NCBI GenBank assembly: GCA_023438785.1
Contig: JAEXQJ010000115.1
Coordinates: forward strand, 1-16,248
From: Pseudomonadota bacterium
GTDB taxonomy: Bacteria > Myxococcota_A > Polyangia > Fen-1088
DNA: 16,248 nucleotides
Direction of reading: 5' to 3'
The notes under the pieces are model-generated. The model saw only the letters and a program-made list of their open reading frames with translations. It did no database searches and had not been told where the DNA came from. Numbering within the stretch: position 1 is the stretch's first letter; every line of letters starts with the position of its first letter. This document shows positions 1-7,209 of this stretch, in pieces. The position numbers were made by a program, and so were the translations under genes.

Positions 1-69
1 AATGAACGCGGCAATCTGGCGAAGCTGCGCGATCTTGCGTGGGGGCAGATGGTCCAGGTCGGTCTTCAT
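1..69 (-). CDS. N-terminal fragment, possible nucleotidyltransferase/HEPN-type protein (runs off window)
   Basis: Only the first 23 codons are inside the window; the gene continues beyond base 1. The ATG is the complement of 67-69 and reads MKTDLDHLPPRKIAQLRQIA and onward. An opening of the form MK(T/S)xLDHLPxxK followed by a charged amphipathic helix is, from memory, typical of proteins that carry a nucleotidyltransferase domain and/or a HEPN domain, often found in toxin-antitoxin or minimal nucleotidyltransferase pairs. No catalytic motif is visible in so short a piece, and there is no clear Shine-Dalgarno upstream, so the family call is tentative. It is divergent from the plus-strand genes that follow and shows no link to the chelatase operon. 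Confidence 0.45.
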   Translation of the reverse strand, partial: MKTDLDHLPPRKIAQLRQIAAFI

Positions 70-469
70 GACGGCCGAGAATCTAACACACCGGGCCGCG
101 CTCCCAGAACCGCATGCCATCGCAGCCCCGGTGCCAGGTTCCGCGTGAGGAGTCGCCGCGTGGGGCGGCCCCGCAACGATTCGTCGACCTGCACGGAGAC
201 CACGAGGCCAGCGACCACCGGCTCGGCTGGCGAAGCCTTTCGCCGATCGCGCCGGGAGGGGCTGTCCCGCGTGGCTGGGAGTGTCTCCGATTCGCCAGAC
301 GCCGGTTCGAAACCCTGACGCCCTTCAGGAAAAGGGCTTAGCTGACGAGTTCAGAAAATGCATGCTGCGCAAAGCCCTTTCTGCCCTTCCGCTGATTAAG
401 AAGTTCGGCGCTCGCACCTTTTTGACCTCCGCTCAGGCGTCGTTTCTGAACCAGCAGGAGGGCGGTAGC
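70..469. other. 400-base stretch without a convincing gene
   Basis: Between the minus-strand start at 69 and the plus-strand start at 470 no frame has protein-like composition plus a ribosome site; the open frames here are arginine/proline-rich, as GC-rich non-coding DNA gives. It should contain the divergent promoters for both flanking genes, but no convincing -35/-10 pair was found. A 6-bp GC-rich hairpin (gccctt, loop of six, aagggc) sits at 320-337. The frame of the 470 gene stays open upstream to 281, so an earlier start at ATG 362 is possible; it lacks a ribosome site. Confidence 0.4.
456..461 (+). promoter_or_regulatory. Shine-Dalgarno aggagg for the gene starting at 470
   Basis: A perfect AGGAGG lies eight bases before the ATG at 470. 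It is the reason for choosing that start over the in-frame ATG at 362, which has no recognisable ribosome site. The caveat is that the frame is open through this motif, where it would encode Gln-Glu-Gly, so it could be fortuitous. Confidence 0.55.
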
Positions 470-1069
470 ATGCTGACGGCCCTCAAAAGGTGCAACGTAT
501 CCATGGGGATTCAGGCGCCGTGCCTTTGCGAGTTCACCGGCTCACGGATTATCAAGGATTCGTCACAATCCGGCTGGCTGCGCTGGCTTCTGGGGCCGAA
601 GGTTACGCCCGTCCTGCCGCAACAGGTCCACGCCGTCCTGAAGAAGCGCCCCCTGAATCTCCGCGCGATCGACATTGCAATGAACGGCTCGGGCTACACA
701 GGCCATCACGTTGTCACCGTGGTCGCTGAGTACCTCTACAAGGGCGAAGCGACGGCGTTGATCATGGACAAGGACGACACCATCTTCAAAACGGACCCAG
801 ATGCTCTCGCCAAGACTCTTTCCACGACAGCCGAGTTTAGCGATGTAAGGAGTTGGATCGAAATCATCAACGGCGTGAGAGCCTACGCGAAGAAGAAGGG
901 CTGCAAGCTGGACGAATTGACAATGCAGGAGCTCGTGGAGTTGAAGGCCCATCTCGTATTGGGCAGATTCGAGCCGCTCAAGGAACTCATCCAGAAGGCC
1001 AAACCCCACGAGGGGGAATACGTTTGGTTCTACCGTGATGACGAACCCCCGCTGCGCTCAAAGCTGTAG
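470..1069 (+). CDS. hypothetical protein, 199 residues, possible papain-like fold
   Basis: I do not recognise this protein. It is soluble-looking, with no signal peptide or membrane helix, and its second half is rich in Lys and Glu helices. The order of a Cys in a Gln-Ala-Pro-Cys context near residue 20, a Gly-His-His-Val-Val stretch near the middle and a Met-Asp-Lys-Asp-Asp stretch about 20 residues later is reminiscent of Cys-His-Asp papain-like or C39-like peptidases. That is only a pattern match by eye and could be chance. Base composition is lower in GC than the operon to the right, and Lys and Ile codons are more frequent, which suggests a separate origin. The start was chosen from the AGGAGG at 456-461; starting at 362 would add 36 residues. 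A GNAT gene follows after 46 bases on the same strand. Confidence 0.6.
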   Translation: MLTALKRCNVSMGIQAPCLCEFTGSRIIKDSSQSGWLRWLLGPKVTPVLPQQVHAVLKKRPLNLRAIDIAMNGSGYTGHHVVTVVAEYLYKGEATALIMDKDDTIFKTDPDALAKTLSTTAEFSDVRSWIEIINGVRAYAKKKGCKLDELTMQELVELKAHLVLGRFEPLKELIQKAKPHEGEYVWFYRDDEPPLRSKL

Positions 1070-1115
1070 CAGAGCCTCGGAGGGTTCCGGGACGTTCAGG
1101 GGTCGCGTCGCCGTT

Positions 1116-1640
1116 GTGTCACACGAATCCATTCCCGCGAGCACTCTTCGCTCCGAGCTTCTCAGCCTTCAGTTGAAGTCGATACAGGCCCTCGGCGCGG
1201 CTTCATACACGCGCGCTCAGATCGACGCCTGGTGTGCTCTCTCTCGCGCCGAGTACGAAGGCCCCCAGTTGGTCACATCCGACCAGCAATGCGTGGTTGC
1301 GGTCTGTGAACGCGAGTCTCGAACCGTCGGGTTCGGGGTCGTCGATCGACGAATGGCCGAGGTCTTCTCGCTGTACGTTCACCCACGCTGCGCGAGACGA
1401 GGGGTCGGCACCTTGATACTGCGTCAGCTTGAAAAAGTCCTGATCGAGGACGGCTGTCCCGTGGTGAGCGTCACGGCGTCCATGGGAGCGGCCGCGTTCT
1501 ATGAGGCGCATGGATACAGTCGAGAAGAGACAGTCGCATTTGAGACAGTGGACGGCCCGCCCCTTCCTGCAATCAGGCTTCACCGAGGCTTGTCCGAGGG
1601 TGCGACGCCAGTCAGTCAGACTTCCTCGCCGACAGGGTAG
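1116..1640 (+). CDS. GNAT-family N-acetyltransferase
   Basis: Predicted to transfer an acetyl group from acetyl-CoA to an amine; the acceptor is unknown. The acetyl-CoA-binding core is clear: a beta strand ending in VFSLYVHP, then RCARRGVGTLILRQLEKV, which matches the (V/I)xPxxRxxGxGxxL motif A of GNAT proteins. It is followed by the late Ala-Phe-Tyr-Glu-Ala-His-Gly-Tyr motif common in this family. The N-terminal SIQALGAASYTRAQIDAWC segment is the usual first helices of the subgroup that keeps an A-W after YxxxQI. The start is uncertain: GTG 1116 gives 174 residues and puts the first helix where family members have it, whereas ATG 1035 overlaps the upstream gene by 35 bases and has no ribosome site. 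It ends 94 bases before the convergent TonB gene. Confidence 0.85.
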   Translation: MSHESIPASTLRSELLSLQLKSIQALGAASYTRAQIDAWCALSRAEYEGPQLVTSDQQCVVAVCERESRTVGFGVVDRRMAEVFSLYVHPRCARRGVGTLILRQLEKVLIEDGCPVVSVTASMGAAAFYEAHGYSREETVAFETVDGPPLPAIRLHRGLSEGATPVSQTSSPTG

Positions 1641-1699
1641 CTGCCGCCCGGGTGTGCCGCCCCGGATTCGGTCGATCGAGGTCAAGATGAGGAAGTGCG

Positions 1700-1726
1700 C
1701 GGTGGCGAGGCACCTCCTCGCCGCCG
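1700..1726 (-). terminator. candidate terminator hairpin after TonB
   Basis: Bases 1704-1710 (ggcgagg) and 1716-1722 (cctcgcc) are a perfect 7-bp inverted repeat around a 5-base loop. The stem extends outward to 1700/1726 with one imperfect pair at 1703/1723. It begins nine bases past the TonB stop and lies between two convergent genes, where a shared terminator is expected. On the minus strand the tail is only moderately T-rich (cttcctcatctt), so classical intrinsic termination is plausible rather than certain. The plus strand could use it for the GNAT gene, with a poorer U-tract. Confidence 0.5.
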
Positions 1727-1734
1727 GCGTCCAC

Positions 1735-2520
1735 TCAATGCAGGTCGAAGGTGATGGGCAGAACCACGTCCACATCATGCGCGCGCGGAGGGAACGGAGA
1801 GGCGCGTCTGAGAGCGGCCATGGCACTCTCGTCGAGGAGCGCGAAGCCCGAGCTGGTCAACACGGATTCCTGGCTCACGCGGCCGGATGACTGAATCCGG
1901 AAGCGCAGCACCACCTGCCCCTTCCAGCCCATGCGACGCGCGACCAGGGGATAGCGCAGGTTCTGGTAGGTGGCGTCCCGGATGCGCTGCCAGTCCTCTC
2001 CGGCCTGGTTCAGGGTCTGCGATTCGCCTCTGGAGTCACGGCTAGGGCCGTGGCCGCCGCGGCCGGTTTCTGGCGTGCTCGTTGGCTGAACGGCGGGTGG
2101 TGCGTCTGGCGCGGGCGACGTGGTCGGCAGGGTGTCGTCCGGCTCGACGGGGCCAGGTGCATGTGCTGGCGTTGCCTTGGCATGCTCCTCGGAAGTCGTT
2201 GTCGTGCGCGGAGCGACCGCTGCCTTACGGGGCTGAGGGCGCGCCCGTCCGGACCCGCGCGAGCCCTGCCGTTCACGCGGGCTGGCGCGCGCGATCGGTT
2301 CGGTTGATCCGATCGTCTGGGTCTCCTGGCGTGGGGCCGCCAGGACAACGGAAACCTCAACCCGCTCCGCCGCACGCTCGGGCGGCTCTCGACAGCCCCG
2401 CAACAGAGAGAGGGCAAGCAGAGAATGAAGCGCCACCGACATCCCCAAGGGCCCCGCGGCTCGGGCTTGGCCGCGTACGGCGTGCCCTGCCCTCAGACGC
2501 AAGGCGAGTAGAAAAGGCAT
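1735..2520 (-). CDS. tonB: TonB family energy-transducing protein
   Basis: Inner-membrane-anchored protein that passes proton-motive energy from ExbB/ExbD to outer-membrane receptors. Starting at ATG 2520 it has 261 residues. An N-terminal membrane helix around residues 24-42 contains SVALH, the SxxxH pattern of the TonB transmembrane helix. A long Pro/Ala/Arg/Thr-rich periplasmic spacer follows, and then a C-terminal TonB domain with YPLVARRMGWKGQVVLRFRI, a SSG-x-x-LLDESAM segment and a PFPP motif near the end. A GTG at 2568 would add 16 residues but has no ribosome site either. It is the last gene of the operon, about 78 bases after the ChlI-like gene, so it probably serves the receptor encoded at 13387. 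No ExbB or ExbD gene is in the window. Confidence 0.88.
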   Translation of the reverse strand: MPFLLALRLRAGHAVRGQARAAGPLGMSVALHSLLALSLLRGCREPPERAAERVEVSVVLAAPRQETQTIGSTEPIARASPRERQGSRGSGRARPQPRKAAVAPRTTTTSEEHAKATPAHAPGPVEPDDTLPTTSPAPDAPPAVQPTSTPETGRGGHGPSRDSRGESQTLNQAGEDWQRIRDATYQNLRYPLVARRMGWKGQVVLRFRIQSSGRVSQESVLTSSGFALLDESAMAALRRASPFPPRAHDVDVVLPITFDLH

Positions 2521-2598
2521 GTGCCCCACCGTCCGAGTCAGCGGCTCCGACTCCGCTGCAGGGGACACCGTCGGAAGGGCGAGGGCTCTCGCCCGAAA

Positions 2599-3615
2599 TC
2601 AGCGGGCCAGACCATTGCCGATGGACTGCAGAGGCTGGCGACGCAGGCGGTGAGGCAGGACGAGATCTGCGGCCATATCGACGTCGGCCGTGTCGACCCG
2701 GGTTCGGCCCTGATAGGCGGCGTGAGTCTTGGCGGTCTTGAGCATGATGATGTCCGCGCGATGGCCATCCACACCGACCTCCAGGCAGCGCGTCGCGATG
2801 CGAAGCATCTGGTTCCGGTCCGCCTCGACACGCGGGTAGAGGGCGGCCGCCGCGGCCATGCGCTCGGCCAGGTCCTTCGCCGCACTCGCGAATTGATCGC
2901 AGAACGCCTGCGGGCTCTCGTCAAACGCCGCCCGCCTTTCCATGACAGTCACGCGCGCTTCGGGCTCACGTATGCCCTCGATCTGCACGCACAGACCGAA
3001 ACGGTCCAGGAGCTGCGGACGCAGCTCGCCTTCCTCGGGGTTCATGGTGCCGACCAGCGTGAATCGGGCGGGATGGGAGAACGAGATGCCCTCACGCTCA
3101 ACCGTCACCACGCCCATCGCGGCGGCGTCGAGCAGGACGTCGACGATGTGGTCATCGAGGAGATTCACCTCGTCCACATAGAGGATGCCCCGGTGAGCCG
3201 CGGCGAGAATCCCCGGCTCGAAGCGCTTCTGTCCCTCGCGGAGCGCTGTCTCCATGTCGAGTGTTCCCACCACCCGGTCTTCGGTCGCGCCTACGGGAAG
3301 GTCGATGACCCGCACGCGACGCCGTTCGCACTCCGCCCGGCCGGATGCACGCCGCTCTCGGCACGCGGACAGGTGGCACTGGCCGCAGACCGCCAAATCC
3401 GCATCGCGCGCGAGCTGGAAGGGACAATGGGCGACGACACTGATCTCGGGGAGAATCTCTGCCAGGGCTCGCACCGCCGTCGACTTGGCCGTGCCTTTCT
3501 CGCCGCGAATGAGGACCCCCGAGAGCCCGGGGTTGATCACGTTGAGGACGAGAGCCAACTTCATCTTCTCCTGGCCCACGATCGCGGTGAAGGGATAGGT
3601 CGTTCGGGGTGCCAT
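2599..3615 (-). CDS. ChlI/BchI-like AAA+ ATPase of a metal chelatase
   Basis: AAA+ motor subunit that, in magnesium and cobalt chelatases, forms a hexameric ring with the D subunit and drives metal insertion by the large subunit. The 338 residues show Walker A GEKGTAKST (38-46), Walker B ILYVDEVN (144-151), the LVGTMNPEEG sensor strand and the LRPQLLDRFGL arginine-finger region, all as in BchI. Between Walker A and the VIDLPVGATEDRVVG strand is a cysteine-rich insert (Cys 64, 77, 80, 85, 96) absent from photosynthetic BchI, which probably binds a metal ion. The ATG at 3615 has an AAGGAG six bases upstream, and its first base overlaps the upstream ChlD stop (TGATG). No chlorophyll genes are nearby, so I infer partnership with the CobN-like protein rather than a role in bacteriochlorophyll synthesis. 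Confidence 0.92.
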   Translation of the reverse strand: MAPRTTYPFTAIVGQEKMKLALVLNVINPGLSGVLIRGEKGTAKSTAVRALAEILPEISVVAHCPFQLARDADLAVCGQCHLSACRERRASGRAECERRRVRVIDLPVGATEDRVVGTLDMETALREGQKRFEPGILAAAHRGILYVDEVNLLDDHIVDVLLDAAAMGVVTVEREGISFSHPARFTLVGTMNPEEGELRPQLLDRFGLCVQIEGIREPEARVTVMERRAAFDESPQAFCDQFASAAKDLAERMAAAAALYPRVEADRNQMLRIATRCLEVGVDGHRADIIMLKTAKTHAAYQGRTRVDTADVDMAADLVLPHRLRRQPLQSIGNGLAR

Positions 3616-5636
3616 CAGATGCTCCTTTTCACGGCGTCTAGCAGTGTGTCGGCGCGGAGGTGCTCCATGGGGAAATAGTCCGCGCCCAGCGCCTCGGCGA
3701 GGCTTCGCGCGAGACAAAAGCGGACGAGACCGGAAGCCTCGGTGTCGACGACGACAAAAACCACCCGTTCATCACGCCTCCAGCGCCGCGCCATGGCCAA
3801 CGCCTCATCCACAGGGCGCGCGCGCCTTTCCAAGGATTGGTTGGCTTTGCCGTCGGTGAGGAGGACCACGAAGGGGCGCGCCGTCGGGGTCGCGCGCAGA
3901 ACCCTCTCCACCAGGGCGTATGCCTTGGCCAGTCCGGCGGCCAGGGGCGTGCGGCCGCCCACCGGCAGTTCTGCCAAGCGACGCGCGGCCAGATCCACCG
4001 AGGCCGTGGGCGGCAGGTTCACCGTGGCGTCCTGGCCCCGGAAGCTCACCATCGCCACGCGATCGCGCCTCTGGTAGGCGTCGAGCAGCAACGAAAGGAT
4101 CGCGCCCTTCGCTGCGCTCATGCGGCCTCGCGCCCCCATCGAGCCACTGGCGTCGACGAGGAACAGGACGAAATGGCCCACGCGCTTTTCGCGGACCTTC
4201 CGGCGCAGATCGCCCGGGCGCAGGTTCAACGCCAATCCCGGGATGCGCGGGCGCTGCCGCTGAAACGGCGCCGCCGCCCTCAGGGTGGCATCCAGGGCGA
4301 TGTCCTGCGCCTTCTCGTCGGGAACGGGGCGCACATACCGGCCTTGCTTCTGGGCCGTTCGGGTACGCGAGCGACGTCCCGAACCGCGCCGCAGTCGCCG
4401 ATCCTTCTTGGCCTCAAGGCGCCGAGCTCGGAAGGTTTCCCCGATTCCGAACACCCGTTCCCCACCTTCACCCGCGGATCGAGGCGTGGACGTCTCGGCC
4501 TTCGCATCGCGCGAATCGGGTTCCTCGTCTGCACCTCTCCCGGCCGAGGCCGAGGCTTCGCCATCCTGCCGGCTGCCATCGCTGGGGTCCTCTGGCTTGT
4601 CGTCCTCGGTCTCGGTTTGATCCGGCGGCCGAGGCGCCTGCGGCGGCGGCACAGGCTGCGTCTCCCGGCGGCGATGGGGTAGCGCCAACGAGGCCGCGAT
4701 CTCCAGGTCATCGCTCGACGGGCAGGTTTGCCCTTTCCACGCGGCCGAGGCGAGCACCGTTTCGGCCATCACCAAGTCGGCGCGGTGGCCGGCCACGCCC
4801 TGTTCCACGGCCATCTCCGCCACCCTTCGTCGCAAGCTGTCGTCAATCCGCACGCGCGGCAGGAGGGCGCGCGCACCTCGAATCTGCGCGGCCAGCTTCT
4901 CGGTTTCGGCGCGCCACTGCGCCGTGAAGGCCACGGGATCCGCATCGAACGACTCGCGTCGCTCCATGAGCAACAGACGATCGTTCACCGACGTCAGGCC
5001 GCCCAGGCGGACGAAGAGGCCGAATCGATCCAGGAGCTGCGGACGCAAAGAGCCCTCTTCGGGATTCATCGTCCCGACCAGCGTGAAGCGGGACGGGTGC
5101 CGAACCGAGAGCCCCTCTCTCTCCACGCGGTTCTCTCCGCTCGCCGAGGCATCCAGCAACAGGTCAACCAGATGGTCATCCATCAGGTTGACCTCGTCGA
5201 TGTAGAGGACGCCGCGGTGGGCGCTGGCGAGCAAACCCGGCTGAAAGACGGGGCGTCCGCTGCGCATGGCCGACTGGAAATCGATTCCACCCACCACGCG
5301 CTCCTCGGTTGCATTGAGGGGCAAAGTCACCAGCGGGGTGGGCCGCACGTCGGTCGCTGGTTCCGCGGCGCCGCAGCCGTGCGGGCAGTCTCGCGCTTCG
5401 TCCACGGGATCGCAGGCGAAGGGGCAGCCCCGAGTACAAGCGATGGGCGGCAGCAGGGCCGCGAGCCCGCGCACGGCCGTGGATTTTGCCGTGCCCTTCT
5501 CCCCGGCAATCAACACGCCGCCAATGCGCGGGTTGATCGCGCACAGCACGAGCGCCAACTTGGCCTCCGTCTGACCCACGAGGGCCGCGAACGGGAAGAC
5601 GTGAGCGAGTGGCCAATCGGATAGAGGCGTCGGCAT
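3615..5636 (-). CDS. ChlD/BchD-like chelatase subunit: AAA+ domain plus von Willebrand A domain
   Basis: D subunit of a three-part tetrapyrrole metal chelatase, 673 residues. Residues 1 to about 330 are a ChlI-like AAA+ domain with intact Walker A GEKGTAKST (45-53), Walker B VLYIDEVN (143-150), LVGTMNPEEG (186-195) and LRPQLLDRFG (197-206). Five cysteines (67, 71, 75, 84, 88) follow Walker A. A Pro-rich then acidic linker spans roughly 335-430, and a basic stretch follows. The C-terminal third is a von Willebrand A domain with a complete metal-ion-dependent adhesion site: D495-A-S-G-S, T563 in GGRTPLAAG and D595 in LLTDGKAN. In canonical BchD the AAA+ motifs are degenerate; here they look functional, so this is in effect a ChlI-ChlD fusion. 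The ATG follows the permease stop by two bases, indicating translational coupling. Confidence 0.93.
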   Translation of the reverse strand: MPTPLSDWPLAHVFPFAALVGQTEAKLALVLCAINPRIGGVLIAGEKGTAKSTAVRGLAALLPPIACTRGCPFACDPVDEARDCPHGCGAAEPATDVRPTPLVTLPLNATEERVVGGIDFQSAMRSGRPVFQPGLLASAHRGVLYIDEVNLMDDHLVDLLLDASASGENRVEREGLSVRHPSRFTLVGTMNPEEGSLRPQLLDRFGLFVRLGGLTSVNDRLLLMERRESFDADPVAFTAQWRAETEKLAAQIRGARALLPRVRIDDSLRRRVAEMAVEQGVAGHRADLVMAETVLASAAWKGQTCPSSDDLEIAASLALPHRRRETQPVPPPQAPRPPDQTETEDDKPEDPSDGSRQDGEASASAGRGADEEPDSRDAKAETSTPRSAGEGGERVFGIGETFRARRLEAKKDRRLRRGSGRRSRTRTAQKQGRYVRPVPDEKAQDIALDATLRAAAPFQRQRPRIPGLALNLRPGDLRRKVREKRVGHFVLFLVDASGSMGARGRMSAAKGAILSLLLDAYQRRDRVAMVSFRGQDATVNLPPTASVDLAARRLAELPVGGRTPLAAGLAKAYALVERVLRATPTARPFVVLLTDGKANQSLERRARPVDEALAMARRWRRDERVVFVVVDTEASGLVRFCLARSLAEALGADYFPMEHLRADTLLDAVKRSI
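3622..3627 (-). promoter_or_regulatory. Shine-Dalgarno aaggag for the ChlI-like gene
   Basis: The minus strand reads AAGGAG six bases before the ATG at 3615. It lies inside the last codons of the ChlD-like gene and sets the ChlI-like start at 3615; the in-frame extension upstream to 3717 would overlap the ChlD gene by about 100 bases and has Arg-rich non-family sequence. Confidence 0.65.
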
Positions 5637-5638
5637 GC

Positions 5639-6373
5639 CTAGGCTCGCGCTCGTCTCACGAGTTGGACCGCCAAGAGACCCAGCCCGATGCCAAGGGTCA
5701 GCATGAAAAGCAGTGATCCCGCGCTTGGCTGGCTGTTCAGGGCGGCGCTGCGGATGGCCGCGCTCCCATGTGTGAGCGGCAGGAGCTTGAGTGGCAGCCG
5801 CAAAGCAGCGGGCAGCCGATCCACGGGAAAAAAGGTCCCGCCCAGAAACACCATGGGCGTGATGACGAAGCTGCTCGGCAGCATCTGGTCGCTGTGCGAC
5901 CTCAGCAACATGGCCGCCGACACGGCCAGAGCAGCGAAGACGAAGGCATTCAGGAACACGGCCAGCCAAAACCACGGACCACAAGCCATCCGCACCCCGA
6001 ATACAGCCCCCAGAAGCACCACCACGACCACACCAAGCAGCGCGCGCGTCACGCCAGCGAGGGTTTCTCCCGCCACATAGGCCAGCGCCGAGACGGGCGC
6101 GGTTTGGATTTCGTCGAAGACGTGCCAGTAGAAGCGCGAGATGTTGATGTCGCTGGCGATGGCGAAAGCCTGCATCATGCTGGTCATGGCCACGAGGCCC
6201 GGCAGCAGAAACGCGATGTAGCTGTGTCCGTCGAGGTGAACATCTCGCCCCAGCCCATACCCGAAGGCGGCCAAGTAGAGGGCAGGGGACACGGCCATGG
6301 AGGCGGCCAGGCGGGTCATTCGCCGGCGCAACAACAGCATTTCCCGGTGATAGACCGCGAAGGCCGCGCTCAT
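5639..6373 (-). CDS. ABC-2 type transporter permease
   Basis: Membrane subunit of an ABC-2 (NodJ/DrrB-like) transporter, usually an exporter. The 244 residues show about six hydrophobic segments: near residues 22-42, 52-75, 98-128, 133-160, 168-184 and 222-240. There is a positively charged cytoplasmic N-terminus (LLLRRRMTRL) and the family's characteristic late region TPMVFLGGTFFPVDRLPAAL, followed by LPLTHGSAAIR. The ATG overlaps the stop of the partner ATPase (ATGA at 6370-6373), so the two are made together. The genes sit between the chelatase large subunit and the ChlD-like gene, which suggests a dedicated role in this pathway. The substrate cannot be read from the sequence; a product or by-product of the chelatase reaction is a guess. 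Confidence 0.9.
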   Translation of the reverse strand: MSAAFAVYHREMLLLRRRMTRLAASMAVSPALYLAAFGYGLGRDVHLDGHSYIAFLLPGLVAMTSMMQAFAIASDINISRFYWHVFDEIQTAPVSALAYVAGETLAGVTRALLGVVVVVLLGAVFGVRMACGPWFWLAVFLNAFVFAALAVSAAMLLRSHSDQMLPSSFVITPMVFLGGTFFPVDRLPAALRLPLKLLPLTHGSAAIRSAALNSQPSAGSLLFMLTLGIGLGLLAVQLVRRARA

Positions 6374-7209
6374 GTCGGTATCCGCTTTCCGGTGAGCGCC
6401 AGGAAAGCGTCCTGCAACGATGCCCGCCGCACCGTGAAACCGTGTGGACCGGCTGGCAGAGCGAGTTGCGCCTCCGCTTTCGAGACGAAGAATCGCGTGG
6501 CGATCTCTCCACGGTCGAGCTCATCCACCGCCCACTGGCCCACGCGGGCCACCAAGCCCTGGGGCGAGTCCAGGCAGACCAAGGCCCCCGCATCGAGGAA
6601 GGCCACACGATCCGCGAGGAACTCGGCCTCCTCGATGTAGTGGGTGGTGAGGAATACCGTGGTGCCTTCCTTTTGGATCTGCTTGATGTGCCCCCACAGC
6701 CGTCGACGAATCGCCGGATCCAGGCCAACGGTTGGCTCATCCAGGAACAGAACTCGTGGCCTGTGCATCAAGGCCCGCGCCAGCATCACCCGCCGTTTCT
6801 GACCGCCCGACAGAGTTCTGATCAACGCATCGGCCTTGTCCTCCAATTCGAGGCAGCCGAGCTGTTCAGCGATCCGTTGTCGCCGAGAGGTCCCGGGCAT
6901 ACGGAAGAGCCGACCGTGGATGTCCAGGTTTTCGCGGACGGTGAGATCGTTGTCCAGGCTGAGGTGTTGCGAGGCCAGTCCGCAGCTCATGCGAGCCGCC
7001 AGCGCGTCGCCCACCACATCATGGCCGCCGACGCGCACACGTCCCGCATCCGGCCGGGTGAGGCCTGTGGCGATGCGCACCGTCGTCGTCTTGCCTGAGC
7101 CATTGGGCCCTAGATAGGCGAACAGCTCGCCCGCGTTCACGGCCAGGCTGACGCCGGCCAGAGCGGGCGTGGCGCCGAATTGCTTGCGGAGTCCCTCCAG
7201 CCGAATCAT
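6370..7209 (-). CDS. ABC-2 type transporter ATP-binding protein
   Basis: Nucleotide-binding subunit that powers the permease encoded immediately downstream. In its 279 residues I see Walker A GPNGSGKTT (34-42), a Q-loop glutamine near 81, signature LSGGQKRR (133-140), Walker B VLFLDEP (153-159), a D-loop GLDP and the H-loop histidine 190 in LTTHYIEEAE. The TTHYxEEAE form and the C-terminal extension after residue 210 are typical of the drug/NodI-type exporter group rather than of importers. The ATG at 7209 was chosen because it overlaps the CobN stop (ATGA) and starts right at the family N-terminus MIRLEGLRKQFG; an upstream extension would lie inside the CobN gene. Confidence in the family is high; the cargo is unknown. 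Confidence 0.93.
   Translation of the reverse strand: MIRLEGLRKQFGATPALAGVSLAVNAGELFAYLGPNGSGKTTTVRIATGLTRPDAGRVRVGGHDVVGDALAARMSCGLASQHLSLDNDLTVRENLDIHGRLFRMPGTSRRQRIAEQLGCLELEDKADALIRTLSGGQKRRVMLARALMHRPRVLFLDEPTVGLDPAIRRRLWGHIKQIQKEGTTVFLTTHYIEEAEFLADRVAFLDAGALVCLDSPQGLVARVGQWAVDELDRGEIATRFFVSKAEAQLALPAGPHGFTVRRASLQDAFLALTGKRIPT

Noticed and set aside
304..314. ggttcgaaacc, which looks like a tRNA T-loop
   Set aside because: Only two stem pairs form around the loop and no acceptor, D or anticodon arm fits upstream, so a tRNA gene cannot be supported.
563..1009. 148-codon open frame on the minus strand opposite the 470-1069 gene
   Set aside because: It has no ribosome site or recognisable domain, and the plus-strand frame has better composition and a strong Shine-Dalgarno.
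2599..5636. Bacteriochlorophyll magnesium chelatase genes (bchI/bchD)
   Set aside because: The partner large subunit is CobN-like, no photosynthesis genes are nearby, and the cysteine inserts differ from photosynthetic BchI.
5637..6740. Upstream extension of the ChlD frame through the ABC-2 permease gene
   Set aside because: The extension is Ser/Arg/Pro-rich and matches nothing; the family N-terminus begins at 5636 and the permease occupies the other frame.
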